From NCBI GenBank assembly GCA_943736015.1, contig OX031071.1, positions 33,264,619 through 33,328,618 of the forward strand: a DNA stretch of 64,000 bases, in the 5' to 3' direction. The DNA comes from Tridacna crocea. Taxonomy: Eukaryota > Mollusca > Bivalvia > Cardiida > Cardiidae. The first letter of the stretch is position 1, and each line of letters begins with the position of its first letter. The notes under the pieces were generated by a model. The model was not told the DNA's origin and did no database searches. It was given only the letters and a program-made list of their open reading frames with translations. A program made the position numbers and the translations under genes. Below are positions 51,813 through 64,000 of the stretch, piece after piece.

Positions 51813-52558
51813 TTAGTGATCGACCTAATTTTTTGTCCAATCAGAGAAGAGTATTTGTGGAAATTTTCTACCTCTAAAAGTCCATAAAATTTTGTCTGCT
51901 TGAAATAAAGACAGCCGTTCCGCACGTATGAATTCTACTGGCTCCTCCCACATCTACGTAAAATTAATTCATGCTCCTCCCAACCATTTAAAGCACGATT
52001 TGAAACTTGTTACAACACAACCTAAACCCTTTACCAAGTAATCCTGTATGTTATCGGTGAAAGTTTGATTGTAGAAAATGTTGCAGAAAAAGGGGAAATT
52101 GCATTAGAGGAATTGAGTAATAAAACAAAATCTGATTTTTCTTCTCCATATCTTTACCCCCAATAAATTTTAGACCCAAATGGACGACCCAAGTAGCTTT
52201 TGCGTACTTTAACGATCAATCTGCAGAGAACGTGTAGTCTGATCATGAATTGAAACATTGTGCTAAATGTTAAAATTTATGGACTGATTGCACGTTGTTC
52301 GTTCTGTATCATGACAAAAATTTGACAAAAAGAAATGACATTTGAAAATCTAGAACGTAAAAAAAATTATCTACAGCAAGAGCCAACTGATTAGTTTTTA
52401 GAAAAGTTCAACTTGTCCTTTTGTTTTATTTTGAAAATAACCCTAAAAAAAAGATAGTATTTAGCAAGTACAGGTTTAAAGGAAAGTCCGAAAATGCTTG
52501 CCATGAACTCTTTACAAGATGCCAAAACTTAAGCCCGGCTCTAGCATATTAAAAGCAG

Positions 52559-52750
52559 CCCAGCCACGTATAATGGTTAGTATATCTGACTCGTAACCTG
52601 GAGGTTACGGGTTCGATACCTGGTTGCGCCGAACTCTCTTTCCCGTAAACTTTTGCATCTCACCTCTGATGCATGTGAGAAAATTAGTCAGTGGCTTTGG
52701 AAAGAAAGTTGTGTCAGTACAGGTGTGATAAAGCCAGGAAACAGAAGCGG
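52559..52750 (+). mobile_element. SINE family S1, unit 2
   Basis: Copy of 45501-45692; differs at ctttcccgtaaac (ctttccggtaaac in units 1 and 3). Confidence 0.85.
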
Positions 52751-53084
52751 TGTAAAATAACAATTATCAATAAATTAACCAATTATTCAATCTCTTAAAA
52801 TGTCGACCTCATGTGATAACAATTGATAACGAGGAACAACAACAATTGAGATGGTAGATTGTTTACAAATGTCATATCTAGATTATCTTATATATCCAAG
52901 GACAACGCATTTATAAATGAAAAGTGGATACATTTGTGATACCTAAATTGTTGACATTGAAAAATCAACATATACTAAAATTAATAGTGTTTTACATGTA
53001 CCCTAAAGAACGAAATCTATTGATAAACATACGAACTTGTTTTATTTGAAAAAAAGAAAAAAAGGACTGCAATCATAAATCATA

Positions 53085-53351
53085 TCAGTTACCTGTTTTT
53101 ACAAGTTCTTGTGTCAGGAATTGCAACAATTGCGTACATGATATATCCTTGTAAATTTCGTCTAAGTCATTTCCTGAGAAAAGGTCAAAGTGTGGTTTGG
53201 CTTCCGCCATTGTAAAGACAGCAAAGCTATGCACTTTTCTTTCGCAAAATTTGGGCTTGGAGACACGCATAACATGAGGGTACTGAGGAAATCCACGTGA
53301 TAGTGCTGTTTTCTCGTGTTTCGGGCGTGTCTTTACAATAAAACAAAACAA
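53085..53351 (-). CDS. Hypothetical 88-codon frame, unit 2
   Basis: Encodes the same peptide as the frame at 46027, with the same acag|gtaact donor-like site. Confidence 0.3.
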   Translation of the reverse strand: MFCFIVKTRPKHEKTALSRGFPQYPHVMRVSKPKFCERKVHSFAVFTMAEAKPHFDLFSGNDLDEIYKDISCTQLLQFLTQELVKTGN

Positions 53352-53519
53352 TGAAATTTGATGAAAGTCATGTTTCTTGATATACTTATGTCATGTGGGC
53401 GTGTTTATACGGTCATGCGGTAATGAAGGCATGTCTTTGCATAATATCTAGGACAAACTTTATAGAGAATGCAGTCTCTATAAAATGATTTATATAAAAA
53501 CCCAGTCGATCACTAAGTT

Positions 53520-53621
53520 GGTTAGAGCACAAAAAGAGAATTCTACGAGAAAATAAAAGCTACGGTGCAGAGCGCCTTCGCTTTTATTTTCTCGAAGAAT
53601 TCTCTTTTTTGTGCTCTAACC
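53520..53621. repeat. 102-bp hairpin, unit 2
   Basis: As at 46462, but the tip reads cggtgcagagcgcc, a further mismatch. Confidence 0.95.
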
Positions 53622-53653
53622 ATTACTTAAGTCGGTTCCAGTGCTTTAAGGGC

Positions 53654-54005
53654 ATTATCTCCCGGTAGATGGCGTTCTATAAATACTCACCTATCTAATT
53701 TGGGTATCCTGGGTAGAAAGCCGAACCATTTTCCTACGCGACAACAGTCACTTTGAATTTCAAACTTAAATAAACGTTTACTCAATAAAATGCTACGTCG
53801 TGCAATTCACTCAGCTATGATCAGCAGTTTAGAGAAATCTGGAGCTAAAGCAGGTCTCATTTCTCCTGAAAAGTATTGATAAAAGCTATTTGCTACATTG
53901 CTATTTTATAGAGCGTAATATTATGTACAGTCTGCCCGCTTTCGGGGCTAGTGATGCGTCATATAAGGCAATCGAATCTTCAAAGAATATGACATGCTCA
54001 GACAA
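53654..54005 (+). repeat. Dispersed repeat R5, unit 2
   Basis: As at 46596 with gtagaaagccg in place of gtagagagccg. Confidence 0.85.
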
Positions 54006-54574
54006 CGCTTTAAGGGTTAAATCCTCCCTGTACTAAAGATGGCTGACGTGGTTTGTAGTAGTAAAGTTTTCTATCATCACATAAACCACAGTGCCACGTG
54101 TTTTCTTTAATTCTTTCAGCGTCTATTTCTTTAATTCTTTCAACGTCTATTGTGAAAATTGACCTCTTTCGACGCCCGAAATTACAATCCACTGACTCTA
54201 TGACAACACAGCATAGATCAGGATCAGATTGCACTTTGACGGTTTAAGAAACTAACGCTAGTCTGACAGTAAAGTGTTGCCTTGTAGACTACTAAACAAC
54301 CGGTTGTTATATAGATTCTGGACCAGACTGCACGTTGTGTTCAGTCTGATCCTGATCCACGCCGTCCACAAAAGTATAAAAAAAGTATAGTTTTGACTAT
54401 AGCTGAAAGCAATTTCGGTTGTCAAAAGGTTATTGCATCAGAAAATATAAGTGCACAACCAATGTGTACATGCATCCTACTGAAAGGTCAAGTTTTCGCT
54501 TGTCTCTTCTCTCCCTGTTTATGTGTGTGGTTACTGCACGTAGACCATTGTTTTATTATTTAATAAATAGTTAA

Positions 54575-54840
54575 TTAAACCTTTCCCAAACAATCCCTGG
54601 TTTTCACGACCCTGAAAAAGAAGTTTTTTGAAAGCATTGTGGGAAAAGGACTAAATGCTGTAAAAAGCTTTTTCTCCTCCTCCCACCATGTTTTCTACCC
54701 TCGCATAACATGTTTCAATTTTTGAGTCGCGTTAATTTTGTCGTCTGCAAATTCTTTCAATTTAGACCAGTGTAAAATTTTGTCGTCTGCAAATTCTTTC
54801 AATTTAGACCGGTCTAAAATTTTGTCGTTTGGGAGAGAGT
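54575..54840 (+). mobile_element. MITE family A with duplicated right arm, unit 2
   Basis: Same internal ~44-bp duplication as 47518-47783, so that duplication predates the 7-kb duplication. Confidence 0.88.
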
Positions 54841-57800
54841 TCCTGTTAAATGGCTATTGAGACTAGCTAGTCTAACAGGAAAATATAATAGAAAAAGACA
54901 ATGAGTCAGTTCTCCATTTGTTTCAATGTTTTACGGTACAGTCGGACTGGTATCCCAAATTGTGACGGGGAAAACCCCTTATTTTCCTCAAGTATATGTT
55001 GTTGTCGCATGATCAGTGTAGAAAAGAGAAACTAGGTTACGTAATTTTATAGAACCTGAGGCCTAGAGAAATTTCCCGATATCTGTCCAGACTAAACATG
55101 CACGCGGTGGTCTGTCTTGTATAACATGTATCTTTATCAGTTCTTGTGACTCAGGGCGCTGTTGCGGACTGTATGTATAGGATATTGACTGAGTATAGTC
55201 CGGTCTGTTAGCTCAAAAATGTTTACCAGCCGGACGAAAGTGTGAAAATTTTATATGATGTAAACAATACGTTTCTAAAACGAAAAAAAGGGGTGTGCCC
55301 GATTTTAAGGCCCTAGATCAATTTTTATTGCGATTTGAAATTCGGATAACTGTACTGTCCAAATACTCTTCCTTTGTAGAACAGTAATTTGGTTCTTTCC
55401 TGTTTAGTTACAATGTATGATCGACAAAAAATGGTGTTTCAGTAGTATTTTGCCATTTTAAAGGCACAGATGGATTTAGGGATTGATTTAATGAATATTC
55501 TATATGTCTTTCGTATCTGTGTCTTTATCTGTCCGTCCATTTGCCTGTCATTTGCTTGCAATTTACATAGCCTACTTAAAAAGAACTGACTTTGAATTTC
55601 GCGTATAGGATTCCTTTGAATTTGGTCGATCGGCAGGACATATCAAATTGCCTTCAGATTTCCGCATACAATGCAATAGACGATTTACCGATTGCATTTG
55701 ATATAATGGATATTTTCCAAATGCTGTTTGTTCCGTTCGCAAATCCTTAACATTTGGACAAATTCACAACTGAAAAGAAAATGACATAGCAAAAAATCTA
55801 GAGGAAATCAATTCTAACACAATTTAGTAATATTTCGTGATATTGCTTTTGAAAAAAAATAATCATGAACAGACGAAATATGCATTTTATGAGATCGTAT
55901 TGAAATAAAGAGGATATAGAGACTAAGAATGAACCCTCTGTAACATGTGTATCATTCAAAATCCCGTCCATTAATGATCACCACACGGGTAAATTAATAT
56001 GAAACAAAAGATACAAAGAGTCAGTTTAATGTGACACATGTTTGGGAATCTGTAAGAAGACAGTGCATTACAACTCTTCTAAAGGTCACCCACCCTGCAG
56101 TGCCATACCGAGATCAAAGGAACACCGAGTTAACCCTTTACCCATTTTTCAAATCTTTAAATGCTCAAAATGAAGTTTGAATAAATGTTTTGTGAAAACG
56201 GTATGGAAGGTTTGAAATTTGATCTGAAGCCATGTTTCTTTTGTTCATGGTCTATAATGTAAAGTTATTCGTCAATAGGAACATGCCTGAAAGTGCAACA
56301 TAGACGGTTTGATAATAGTGCTGTAATACCAGTAAATGAACTGTCCCTGTCTCTCTGAAGACACTGGACAGCTATTTTACCTTTTACCAAAGTATTTCGC
56401 GTTTTGGCGACCCGGAAAAAAGAGGGCAGACGTGCTGATTTGTCCCACTTTCTGTTTTTTTGTCTCACATCCTCAACTTCAACACCTCCCCCCCCCCCGC
56501 AAAAAAATTAATCAATATATAGTTTAAAAACATCTGTGAAAAATGAATTTTCAAAGTGTGAGAGAAGATATTGTGGAAAAAAAGAAATCTTTCACCAGCT
56601 TCAAAAATATATATTACTTTTTCAAGGACAATTACAACCATTTGAACCACCTTTATTCTATCGTCTCCATATGCTGGGTGTAGGACAAAAACCCAGTGGG
56701 ACAAAAGCCCATTGGACAAAAGCCCAGTAAGACAAAAGCCCACTGGGACAATAGCCAAATAGAAATTTTAGTTCTAATCATGTATGGAATTAATAAGTTT
56801 CGTATATATTATATGACTTGTCTCTACAAAAAGTAGAAAACATTATGTAAAAAGCAGAAAATGCCGATAAGCAGCAGTTTCTTCTTCTTTTACGTGGTTG
56901 TTATAAGAATGGGAAATAATGCACAGAATTAAACATTGAGAGGAAAGAAAAGCAATTTGATCATTCTGATCATTAAATCTGTGTTTTTTCTACAAGAATT
57001 ATTAAAAAATTATTTTTATACACTTTTTTTATAAGTATTGAGCATTTGTTCTCCCCGTCAAAATTAGCAGTGAGTTTTGCCCAGTGGACTTTTGTTCAGT
57101 GGACTTTTGTCCGTCCCCCATATGCTAAGTACAGTATATGGATGTCGTCGGGTGAAAACATTCACCGTAACTATTTAAAATCCTATCCCGCATAACACAA
57201 GCTTTCCACGATCCTGAGAAATATAGTTTTTAAAAACGTTGTAGAAAAGTGATAAAGTTCTGGTAACCACTTTTTTCTCCTTTTCCATTTGCTATCCTTC
57301 TTACAAACAATTTCTTTTTTTTTTTCAAGTCACATTCAAATTGTTGTCTGCAAAGGCTTGCAATTTGGCCAAGTCTCAAGTTTTCGTTTGGTAAAGATTT
57401 AGTGGAGATTTAGTATTGTAAGAAATTGGGGAAAAGGGAGAAAAATAACATTAATATAACTGCAATAGACCTTTCCTATTTTTATTTCAAATTGATCAAC
57501 TAATGTTTGCCGAATTCCGTGGCTAAGTTTTTTTACGTACTGGCTCGAAATCCAGGAATCGTGGGTTTGATGATCTAAACTATTAAAGTAATAATTTTTG
57601 TTAAAAAAAAAATCGTTCCAGTATCTGCAAATAGACAAAGACAGTTTATTTACCAAAAACTGGGATATTATAAAATTTTCAATTTACAGCGAAAATCCTG
57701 ACTTTGAAATAATATTTAAAATCTCTATAGTTGCATTTTTGTCATGTTCTTGTTTGAACTACCTTATAAATTAACTATCGTAATAACAAAATTCAATTCA

Positions 57801-59619
57801 AATCTCAAACCTCCCATTCCTTCTAGAAAAAACAGAAGTTCGAGCACCGACTAACACACAAGTGTCATAATTAAGTGTTTATCCCGTTCAGCCTTACGTT
57901 GATATCACTTGTAAAGGTTTGGAATGGTTAAAATCTGTTACAGAGGATAAGTCTGTTCTAATTACTGGCCCTTAAAAGGTGCATTTTTCTGCCCGAACAT
58001 TTTTTTATGTTGTTTTCAAATGCATTATTATGTAACCTGATTTAACTGGTCCCAGTTTAACTGTATGTTTGCACTTATTTCTTTCGGAATGGGCTGGGGG
58101 GATTTGTTTTTCAAACTATTAAACTTTATCCTACTAATTAAATGACACGTTAAAGCCGATCGTAAAATCCAAAATGTTATTTCAGAGGAATATCTCGAGG
58201 AAAAATATCTCCGTATCGGACAGTGTAGATGACCTAGGATCAGACTGCACGCTCTTCGAAATACTTAGTCTATATTGTCTGCAAAAGATCATTGAATTGC
58301 GCTTTGCATCCTAAGGGTTAATGCATGCAGTCTGCATACAAAAGGTTCAACACGCCCGAAAGAAGATAGCGCTTATGGTACTGCTTTACTCTCTGAAGTC
58401 TACCGAAAGATTGATAAAACGACATTTCTTTTTTGTGTGTATCTTCGAAAAAGATGATTAATAAAACTACCGGCACAAGCGTTTTAGGTTTTTTTGACCT
58501 TTAAAAAATTTCGTAACTTAATATAAAAATGAAAAAAATACTAAAAATGCCCATTCTGGGTATCATTTCGGATTTATTCATGTCTATAGGCCTATTACTG
58601 AAAATAAACCAAAATCTACCTACAAAGTAAATAAAAAACAAATTTTCGAAAAAAATGAAGTTCTCTTAAATTTGAAAGCGTTTTGATCGACCCTCAGTGA
58701 TCAAATTATTGTGAGATACAAATATATGTGTTCTTATAAAATACAACGGAAGATTATTCGGACACTACATCTATCCGAATATATAATAGGCAGTAATTAA
58801 TGAACTAGGCCACTAAAATCGGACACACCGGGCGCAAATGACTCGGACTGATGTCTATTAACTGTATGCAAAATTAGTGATCGACCTAATTTTTTGTCCA
58901 ATCAGAGAAGAGTATTTGTGGAAATTTTCTACCTCTAAAAGTCCATAAAATTTTGTCTGCTTGAAATAAAGACAGCCGTTCCGCACGTATGAATTCTACT
59001 GGCTCCTCCCACATCTACGTAAAATTAATTCATGCTCCTCCCAACCATTTAAAGCACGATTTGAAACTTGTTACAACACAACCTAAACCCTTTACCAAGT
59101 AATCCTGTATGTTATCGGTGAAAGTTTGATTGTAGAAAATGTTGCAGAAAAAGGGGAAATTGCATTAGAGGAATTGAGTAATAAAACAAAATCTGATTTT
59201 TCTTCTCCATATCTTTACCCCCAATAAATTTTAGACCCAAATGGACGACCCAAGTAGCTTTTGCGTACTTTAACGATCAATCTGCAGAGAACGTGTAGTC
59301 TGATCATGAATTGAAACATTGTGCTAAATGTTAAAATTTATGGACTGATTGCACGTTGTTCGTTCTGTATCATGACAAAAATTTGACAAAAAGAAATGAC
59401 ATTTGAAAATCTAGAACGTAAAAAAAATTATCTACAGCAAGAGCCAACTGATTAGTTTTTAGAAAAGTTCAACTTGTCCTTTTGTTTTATTTTGAAAATA
59501 ACCCTAAAAAAAAAGATAGTATTTAGCAAGTACAGGTTTAAAGGAAAGTCCGAAAATGCTTGCCATGAACTCTTTACAAGATGCCAAAACTTAAGCCCGG
59601 CTCTAGCATATTAAAAGCA

Positions 59620-59811
59620 GCCCAGCCACGTATAATGGTTAGTATATCTGACTCGTAACCTGGAGGTTACGGGTTCGATACCTGGTTGCGCCGAACTCTC
59701 TTTCCGGTAAACTTTTGCATCTCACCTCAGATGCATGTGAGAAAATTAGTCAGTGGCTTTGGAAAGAAAGTTGTGTCAGTACAGGTGTGATAAAGCCAGG
59801 AAACAGAAGCG
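59620..59811 (+). mobile_element. SINE family S1, unit 3
   Basis: Copy of 45501-45692 with cacctcagatgcatg in place of cacctctgatgcatg. Confidence 0.85.
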
Positions 59812-60147
59812 GTGTAAAATAACAATTATCAATAAATTAACCAATTATTCAATCTCTTAAAATGTCGACCTCATGTGATAACAATTGATAACGAGGAACA
59901 ACAACAATTGAGATGGTAGATTGTTTACAAATGTCATATCTAGATTATCTTATATATCCAAGGACAACGCATTTATAAATGAAAAGTGGATACATTTGTG
60001 AAACCTAAATTGTTGACATTGAAAAATCAACATATACTAAAATTAATAGTGTTTTACATGTACCCTAAAGAACGAAATCTATTGATAAACATACGAACTT
60101 GTATTATTTGAAAAAAAAGAAAAAAAGGACTGCAATCATAAATCATA

Positions 60148-60414
60148 TCAGTTACCTGTTTTTACAAGTTCTTGTGTCAGGAATTGCAACAATTGCGTAC
60201 ATGATATATCCTTGTAAATTTCGTCTAAGTCATTTCCTGAGAAAAGGTCAAAGTGTGGTTTGGCTTCCGCCATTGTAAAGACAGCAAAGCTATGCACTTT
60301 TCTTTCGCAAAATTTGGGCTTGGAGACACGCATAACATGAGGGTACTGAGGAAATCCACGTGATAGTGCTGTTTTCTCGTGTTTCGGGCGTGTCTTTACA
60401 ATAAAACAAAACAA
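60148..60414 (-). CDS. Hypothetical 88-codon frame, unit 3
   Basis: Same peptide as at 46027 and 53085. Unit 3 ends about 280 bp to its right, so the upstream flank here is shorter than in units 1 and 2. Confidence 0.3.
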   Translation of the reverse strand: MFCFIVKTRPKHEKTALSRGFPQYPHVMRVSKPKFCERKVHSFAVFTMAEAKPHFDLFSGNDLDEIYKDISCTQLLQFLTQELVKTGN

Positions 60415-60582
60415 TGAAATTTGATGAAAGTCATGTTTCTTGATATACTTATGTCATGTGGGCGTGTTTATACGGTCATGCGGTAATGAAGGCATGTCTT
60501 TGCATAATATCTAGGACAAACTTTATAGAGAATGCAGTCTCTATAAAATGATTTATATAAAAACCCAGTCGATCACTAAGTT

Positions 60583-60684
60583 GGTTAGAGCACAAAAAGA
60601 GAATTCTTCGAGAAAATAAAAGCTACGGCGCAGAGCGCCTTCGCTTTTATTTTCTCGAAGAATTCTCTTTTTTGTGCTCTAACC
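60583..60684. repeat. 102-bp hairpin, unit 3, at the array end
   Basis: The arms are fully complementary here (attcttcgag / ctcgaagaat), unlike units 1 and 2 (attctacgag). The tandem array ends 7 bp further on. Confidence 0.95.
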
Positions 60685-60756
60685 ATTACTTTGTTGCTTT
60701 CGTCCGGAGTGTAAACATTTTGCTAAAAAAACGAGTTAACAGACCGGACTATACGA

Positions 60757-60869
60757 GGTCTTTCCGTATAAGAACGACCTGGGCACGAGCTTCACGAAAC
60801 ACCGAGAGCGCGAAGCGCTCGAGGTGTTTTGTGAAGCTCGTGCCCTGGTCGTTCTTATACGGAAAGACC
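60757..60869. repeat. 113-bp palindrome just beyond the array
   Basis: ggtctttccgtataagaacg acctgggcacgagcttcac is matched in reverse by gtgaagctcgtgccctggtc gttcttatacggaaagacc; tip gagcgcgaagcgctc. Both flanks start with cgaggtc/gacc and outward sequence diverges. The ORFs on both strands across it mirror each other and are not genes. Confidence 0.95.
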
Positions 60870-61062
60870 GATGTACGAGGTCGATATCCGACTTACATAC
60901 CGGCCACCACCAGTATTGAGCAGACGACTTGACAGCCATTTCGAAAAGAACAGATACGTTTGATGACAAAAGGAAGCGCAAAACATGTTTTATGTTTTTT
61001 TTTTTTAACTTGTTGGTATTTCTTTTTCATTTATTTATCAGTTTTATTCTCTCGCTTAACCA

Positions 61063-61254
61063 TTAATGTTGACTTGAAACTGACACCTCGTGAGCATCAA
61101 CCTTATTTTTTTTAAACTTCGGTAGGGTTTTTGATGCTCTACGAGTGAGTTCATTGCTCAATTTAGGTTCGAATTGATTGAAATACTCATGGATTTCAGC
61201 TTTTGCCGGTAACTCTTGTGTTTTCATTTCTACGGTCTGTCCGTTTGCACTCAT
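61063..61254 (-). CDS. Hypothetical 63-codon frame
   Basis: A minus-strand frame starting MSANGQTVEMKTQELPAKAE, with KLSNELTRRASKTLPKFKKN in its second half. The composition is charged, helical and more protein-like than its neighbours. No domain is recognised, no neighbouring exon is visible and the frame is too short to be secure. Alternatives: an exon of an unseen gene, or chance. Confidence 0.25.
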   Translation of the reverse strand: MSANGQTVEMKTQELPAKAEIHEYFNQFEPKLSNELTRRASKTLPKFKKNKVDAHEVSVSSQH

Positions 61255-62770
61255 TCATCCAGTTCTGTAAAGCCATAGGTCTATATTCATTTATTGATTG
61301 ACTCAATGAATGAATGGCGTTTTACACCACTTTCAGTCATACAAAGTCACTTCCAAAGAGGCTCAAGCCTGGGACTTGGGGTCGAGCTTCTAGGACAGTT
61401 GGTCTCAAAGCGATTCTGATCATTCGACTATGGTAGTGATCGGGCCCCTCAAATTGCTTTCTTGACGCTAGCTGTGCCGGGTCAGCCATAGAAGGACATA
61501 GTCCAAATATTTAGACGTACACATGCTTGTTTGCCGTTCAACATTTATTTTTCGGACATTTCACATTTTACTTTTCTTTTGCATGTTACGTCTAAACGGG
61601 CCCTACTTAGTTCTATGTAGCAAATTCGATTTCCTAAAATCCGGGATAATGGTGAAAAAGCATTCAGGTAAACATGATAGATACTTTAATTGGATACAAA
61701 TTTACTTTTCTGACTCTGAAAAAGGCCCACATTCATGATATATTCATCTTCAGTTCAATCGTGTAACTTTTTCAACACAAAAGCCGCCATGTTTACAAGC
61801 ATATTTCAGGTTAAATAAGAAAACGAATTTCCGAACGATTTTTGAACGAAATCCGATTAGAGCCCCCCCCCCCCCCCGCACGGATTGTTACCTTAGATTT
61901 GGCAGCCATTTTCTGAAGTTCTGTTTACCAAAATTATTTCTAAAACCGTAACATAAATTAATGTGAAATGCCTGTATAATCATAGTCCCTACTTGAATCA
62001 TGTATTCAACGATAACAACATATTCAGCCTTCGGTCTTGTGCCAGAAGCTGAATTTAGACATGGGAAACCCGGGCCTCATTGCGTGGCTTTATATATCCA
62101 TTGGACAGTTCATGAAAAACATACTGTATACCAGAACTCAAGAAAAATGCTTCCTATCACCAGAAGTAAATGTTTGCATAATATAAATGAACTGTTCAAA
62201 GTCAATTAGCTCAGTTTTTGAAGCGCGATGAACGGGACGGACGGATACATGTAAAATTTAACGTCTAATGGTCTTCTCTTGACAGCAGCACTAGAATACC
62301 AGAAAATAAAAAAATACACTTTTTGCAGTATTTCTGCTCGAGCAGATTTGTACGAAAATCAAGTGGAATTGAAATTCATGTAATAAATTTTGGCTACACG
62401 CGAAACCTCACGCCAAAAAAAAAAATAAAGTGTCATTTTTTCCGTTGTCTCGTGTGAAATGACAGTTATGCAGTAACTTGACACCCTTATTGATATTATC
62501 TTTCTCAAATTATGCGGAAATACGTATCCATAAATTTACAGACATGAAAAATTGATTGTTGCAAAAAACGCAGAAACCCATGACACAACAGAATGTGCCG
62601 TTAGACTCGGCCCGGTCAGAGACTTCAGACCGTCTTTTCAGCTTTTAAATTACTTTAAACAGAAAATTTTCATAATTATCTTGATCTAACAGACTTGTTT
62701 TGCTGCAAATCATAAATATGCAGTTTAGAATCATTATTGTCCAATCCTCTAATATGAACTTAACCACAGA
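61255..62770. other. Unassigned stretch with simple tracts
   Basis: Near 61305-61345, aatgaatggcgttttacacc actttcagtcat is the short dispersed motif of 6030/19770/23930. A run of about 15 C lies at 61864-61878 and an A-rich run at 62415-62426. No gene recognised. Confidence 0.45.
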
Positions 62771-62771
62771 T

Positions 62772-62830
62772 TTACAGCTCAGGGGTTAAGTGTGCCCTGA
62801 GCGGAAATACCGCGGTTTCGGTTCCTCCTA
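62772..62830 (+). mobile_element. Possible tRNA-like SINE head
   Basis: acagctcaggggttaagtgt (A-box-like) and ggtttcggttcctcc (B-box-like) about 40 bp apart. No tail or partner copy is seen in the window. Confidence 0.4.
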
Positions 62831-64000
62831 TCAATTTATTAGCAGCTGTGAAGAAGGACTATGAATTTTCTTCGAAACTACTTTATCATTAATCACCTGA
62901 AAATATTCAGTGTCGTATTCAAAGAGTTTCATTGCTATGGAACAGCTGTGGCGTGCAAAAACTCCCATGGCGTATCCATGACGGTATAAGTTCTCCATGT
63001 CGTATTTTAGTAGGACTGGTTGGAAATATTCACTCTCAGTAATAAGAGCGAGTGGTCTGGAAAAACGTCATAAAATACCACTAAAACCGACTTTTCTTTT
63101 AAAAATATGCATACGGTCCTGTTTTGGCTGAAGTTCCTAAATAAACAACCGTGAAACTATTGTTTGCATTTAAATAAGGGGTTCGTAAAATAAGGTGACG
63201 TCTTTCACTTCGTTGTGCCTAAGAAAACTGGGATGCATTTAGGGTTCAAAAACATTCACCCCGCGAAAACACATCGATCGACGATAGATCTCATTTCTCT
63301 TTAATGAAATGAAGCTTTTCAACACTTTCCAACGTTAAAGTTTACCTAAATAGTTGGAGCCTTACTAAAGTACGTTCATTTATGTCCATGTCTTTATCTA
63401 CGTAAAATAAGGCCATGCACATAAAACATCATAAAATCCGATATGTAACACTCAACCAATAATTAAAGAAATATATCACGCTATTTAACACACAACATCC
63501 AAAAAGTATCAGAAACTCGGGTTGGACGGGAATCCGGCGAAATCCATTCAGAAAACGTGGGAACGAACTAGATTTGGGACGAGTCACTAGGACATTCTCT
63601 CGACGTTTCTTTTATTTATGAATAGTCTTAAAACTCGATAACCGTCTGTAATGGACCATTAAACGATTCAGTACTTCTTTCTGGGCAAAATTATATTTGT
63701 GAATAAGGGTTGCCCCTTTCTGTAACACTTTAATGGAGGTAAAGGAATTTCGTTTAAAGAATTTCGTTTACTTGCCGTTAACCCGCGATAACTACACATT
63801 TACATACCGGTTTTACTTCAAATATAGGGTAGTGTGAAATAGAAGCGGATTTAACTCATAAAACGTAAGTGTTTTACAACCAAGTCTTTAATATCGGTTC
63901 AATATTGATTTATCTTGTTACCGATACCAGTTTCATTGAGCATTTTAAGTATCCAAATTTTTTGCTCAAACAGCGACAAGATTTGATGTCCGAGTTTGCT
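62831..64000. other. Unassigned stretch to window end
   Basis: No repeat partner, MITE or coding frame recognised; the least repetitive part of the window. Confidence 0.4.

Larger units (their letters stand above)
44755..60691 (+). repeat. 7.06-kb tandem duplication, 2.26 copies
   Basis: ttagtgatcgacctaatttt begins unit 1 at 44755, unit 2 at 51813 and unit 3 at 58874 (periods 7058 and 7061). Unit 3 stops at 60691, after the hairpin at 60583-60684. Units differ by a small number of substitutions and homopolymer-length changes, for example ttcacatgtacc against tttacatgtacc. Each unit carries an S1 SINE, several MITE-A fragments, repeat R5, a 102-bp hairpin and a short open frame. Confidence 0.97.

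Noticed and set aside
60672-60981. Overlapping 86- and 81-codon frames on both strands
   Set aside because: They share peptides such as SFRIRTT because they read the two arms of the 113-bp palindrome.

Overview
This window looks like gene-poor, repeat-saturated nuclear DNA from an invertebrate, most likely a bivalve mollusc. The bivalve call is inference, resting on the resemblance of the tRNA-derived SINEs and the 'gtgctctgtgaaaaaggggg' hairpin family to repeats I remember from heterodont bivalves. The DNA is AT-rich, has no long open reading frames, operons or ribosome binding sites, and holds tRNA-derived SINEs, dozens of short palindromic transposons, several minisatellites, microsatellites and a 7-kb tandem duplication. 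I see no confident intact cellular gene. The only recognisable coding remnants are a broken Tc1/mariner transposase (42.55-43.11 kb) and a broken gag-like N-terminal fragment (0.7-1.0 kb). A short ORF repeated three times (46.0, 53.1 and 60.1 kb) may be a first exon.

The dominant component is a superfamily of TTAA-flanked MITEs, called families A, B and C here. They have terminal inverted repeats close to CYCTTTACCA and a near-perfect palindrome at the centre. I count about 40 copies or fragments of family A on both strands. Flanking TTAA and a CCC-type terminus fit mobilisation by a piggyBac-type transposase, but none is present here.

Layout. 0-5.2 kb: tRNA-derived repeats, the gag-like fragment, a degenerate ~165-bp tandem array and a SINE. 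5.5-15.1 kb: dense MITE-A field, a 384-bp-period tandem duplication, a hammerhead-ribozyme-like core, two further SINEs, a hAT-like hairpin and two MITEs sharing one TTAA. 15.4-20 kb: dispersed repeats, a fold-back with telomeric CCCTAA units in its loop, and three short tandem arrays. 21.7-23 kb: large inverted repeats. 23.8-27.5 kb: tRNA-like repeat, ~85-bp array, 15-bp repeat and a 60-bp minisatellite of 17 units apparently grown from a MITE end. 28.0-32.8 kb: a 4.8-kb non-autonomous element bounded by 82-bp inverted repeats and full of nested MITEs. 33-39 kb: a nested hairpin element, MITE triplication, dispersed repeats and an 18-unit minisatellite inside a SINE. 40.4-44.6 kb: a 363-bp element with perfect 9-bp target-site duplications, the second fold-back copy, family B/C/D elements, the Tc1 pseudogene and a 467-bp inverted-repeat element. 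44.76-60.69 kb: a 7.06-kb unit in 2.26 near-identical tandem copies, ending at a hairpin. 60.7-64 kb: another long palindrome and mostly unassigned sequence.

The recurring theme is that palindromic transposons and SINEs appear to be starting points for tandem duplication: five MITE-based and one SINE-based local amplification are visible. All functional statements rest on reading the sequence and on memory of families; no search was run.
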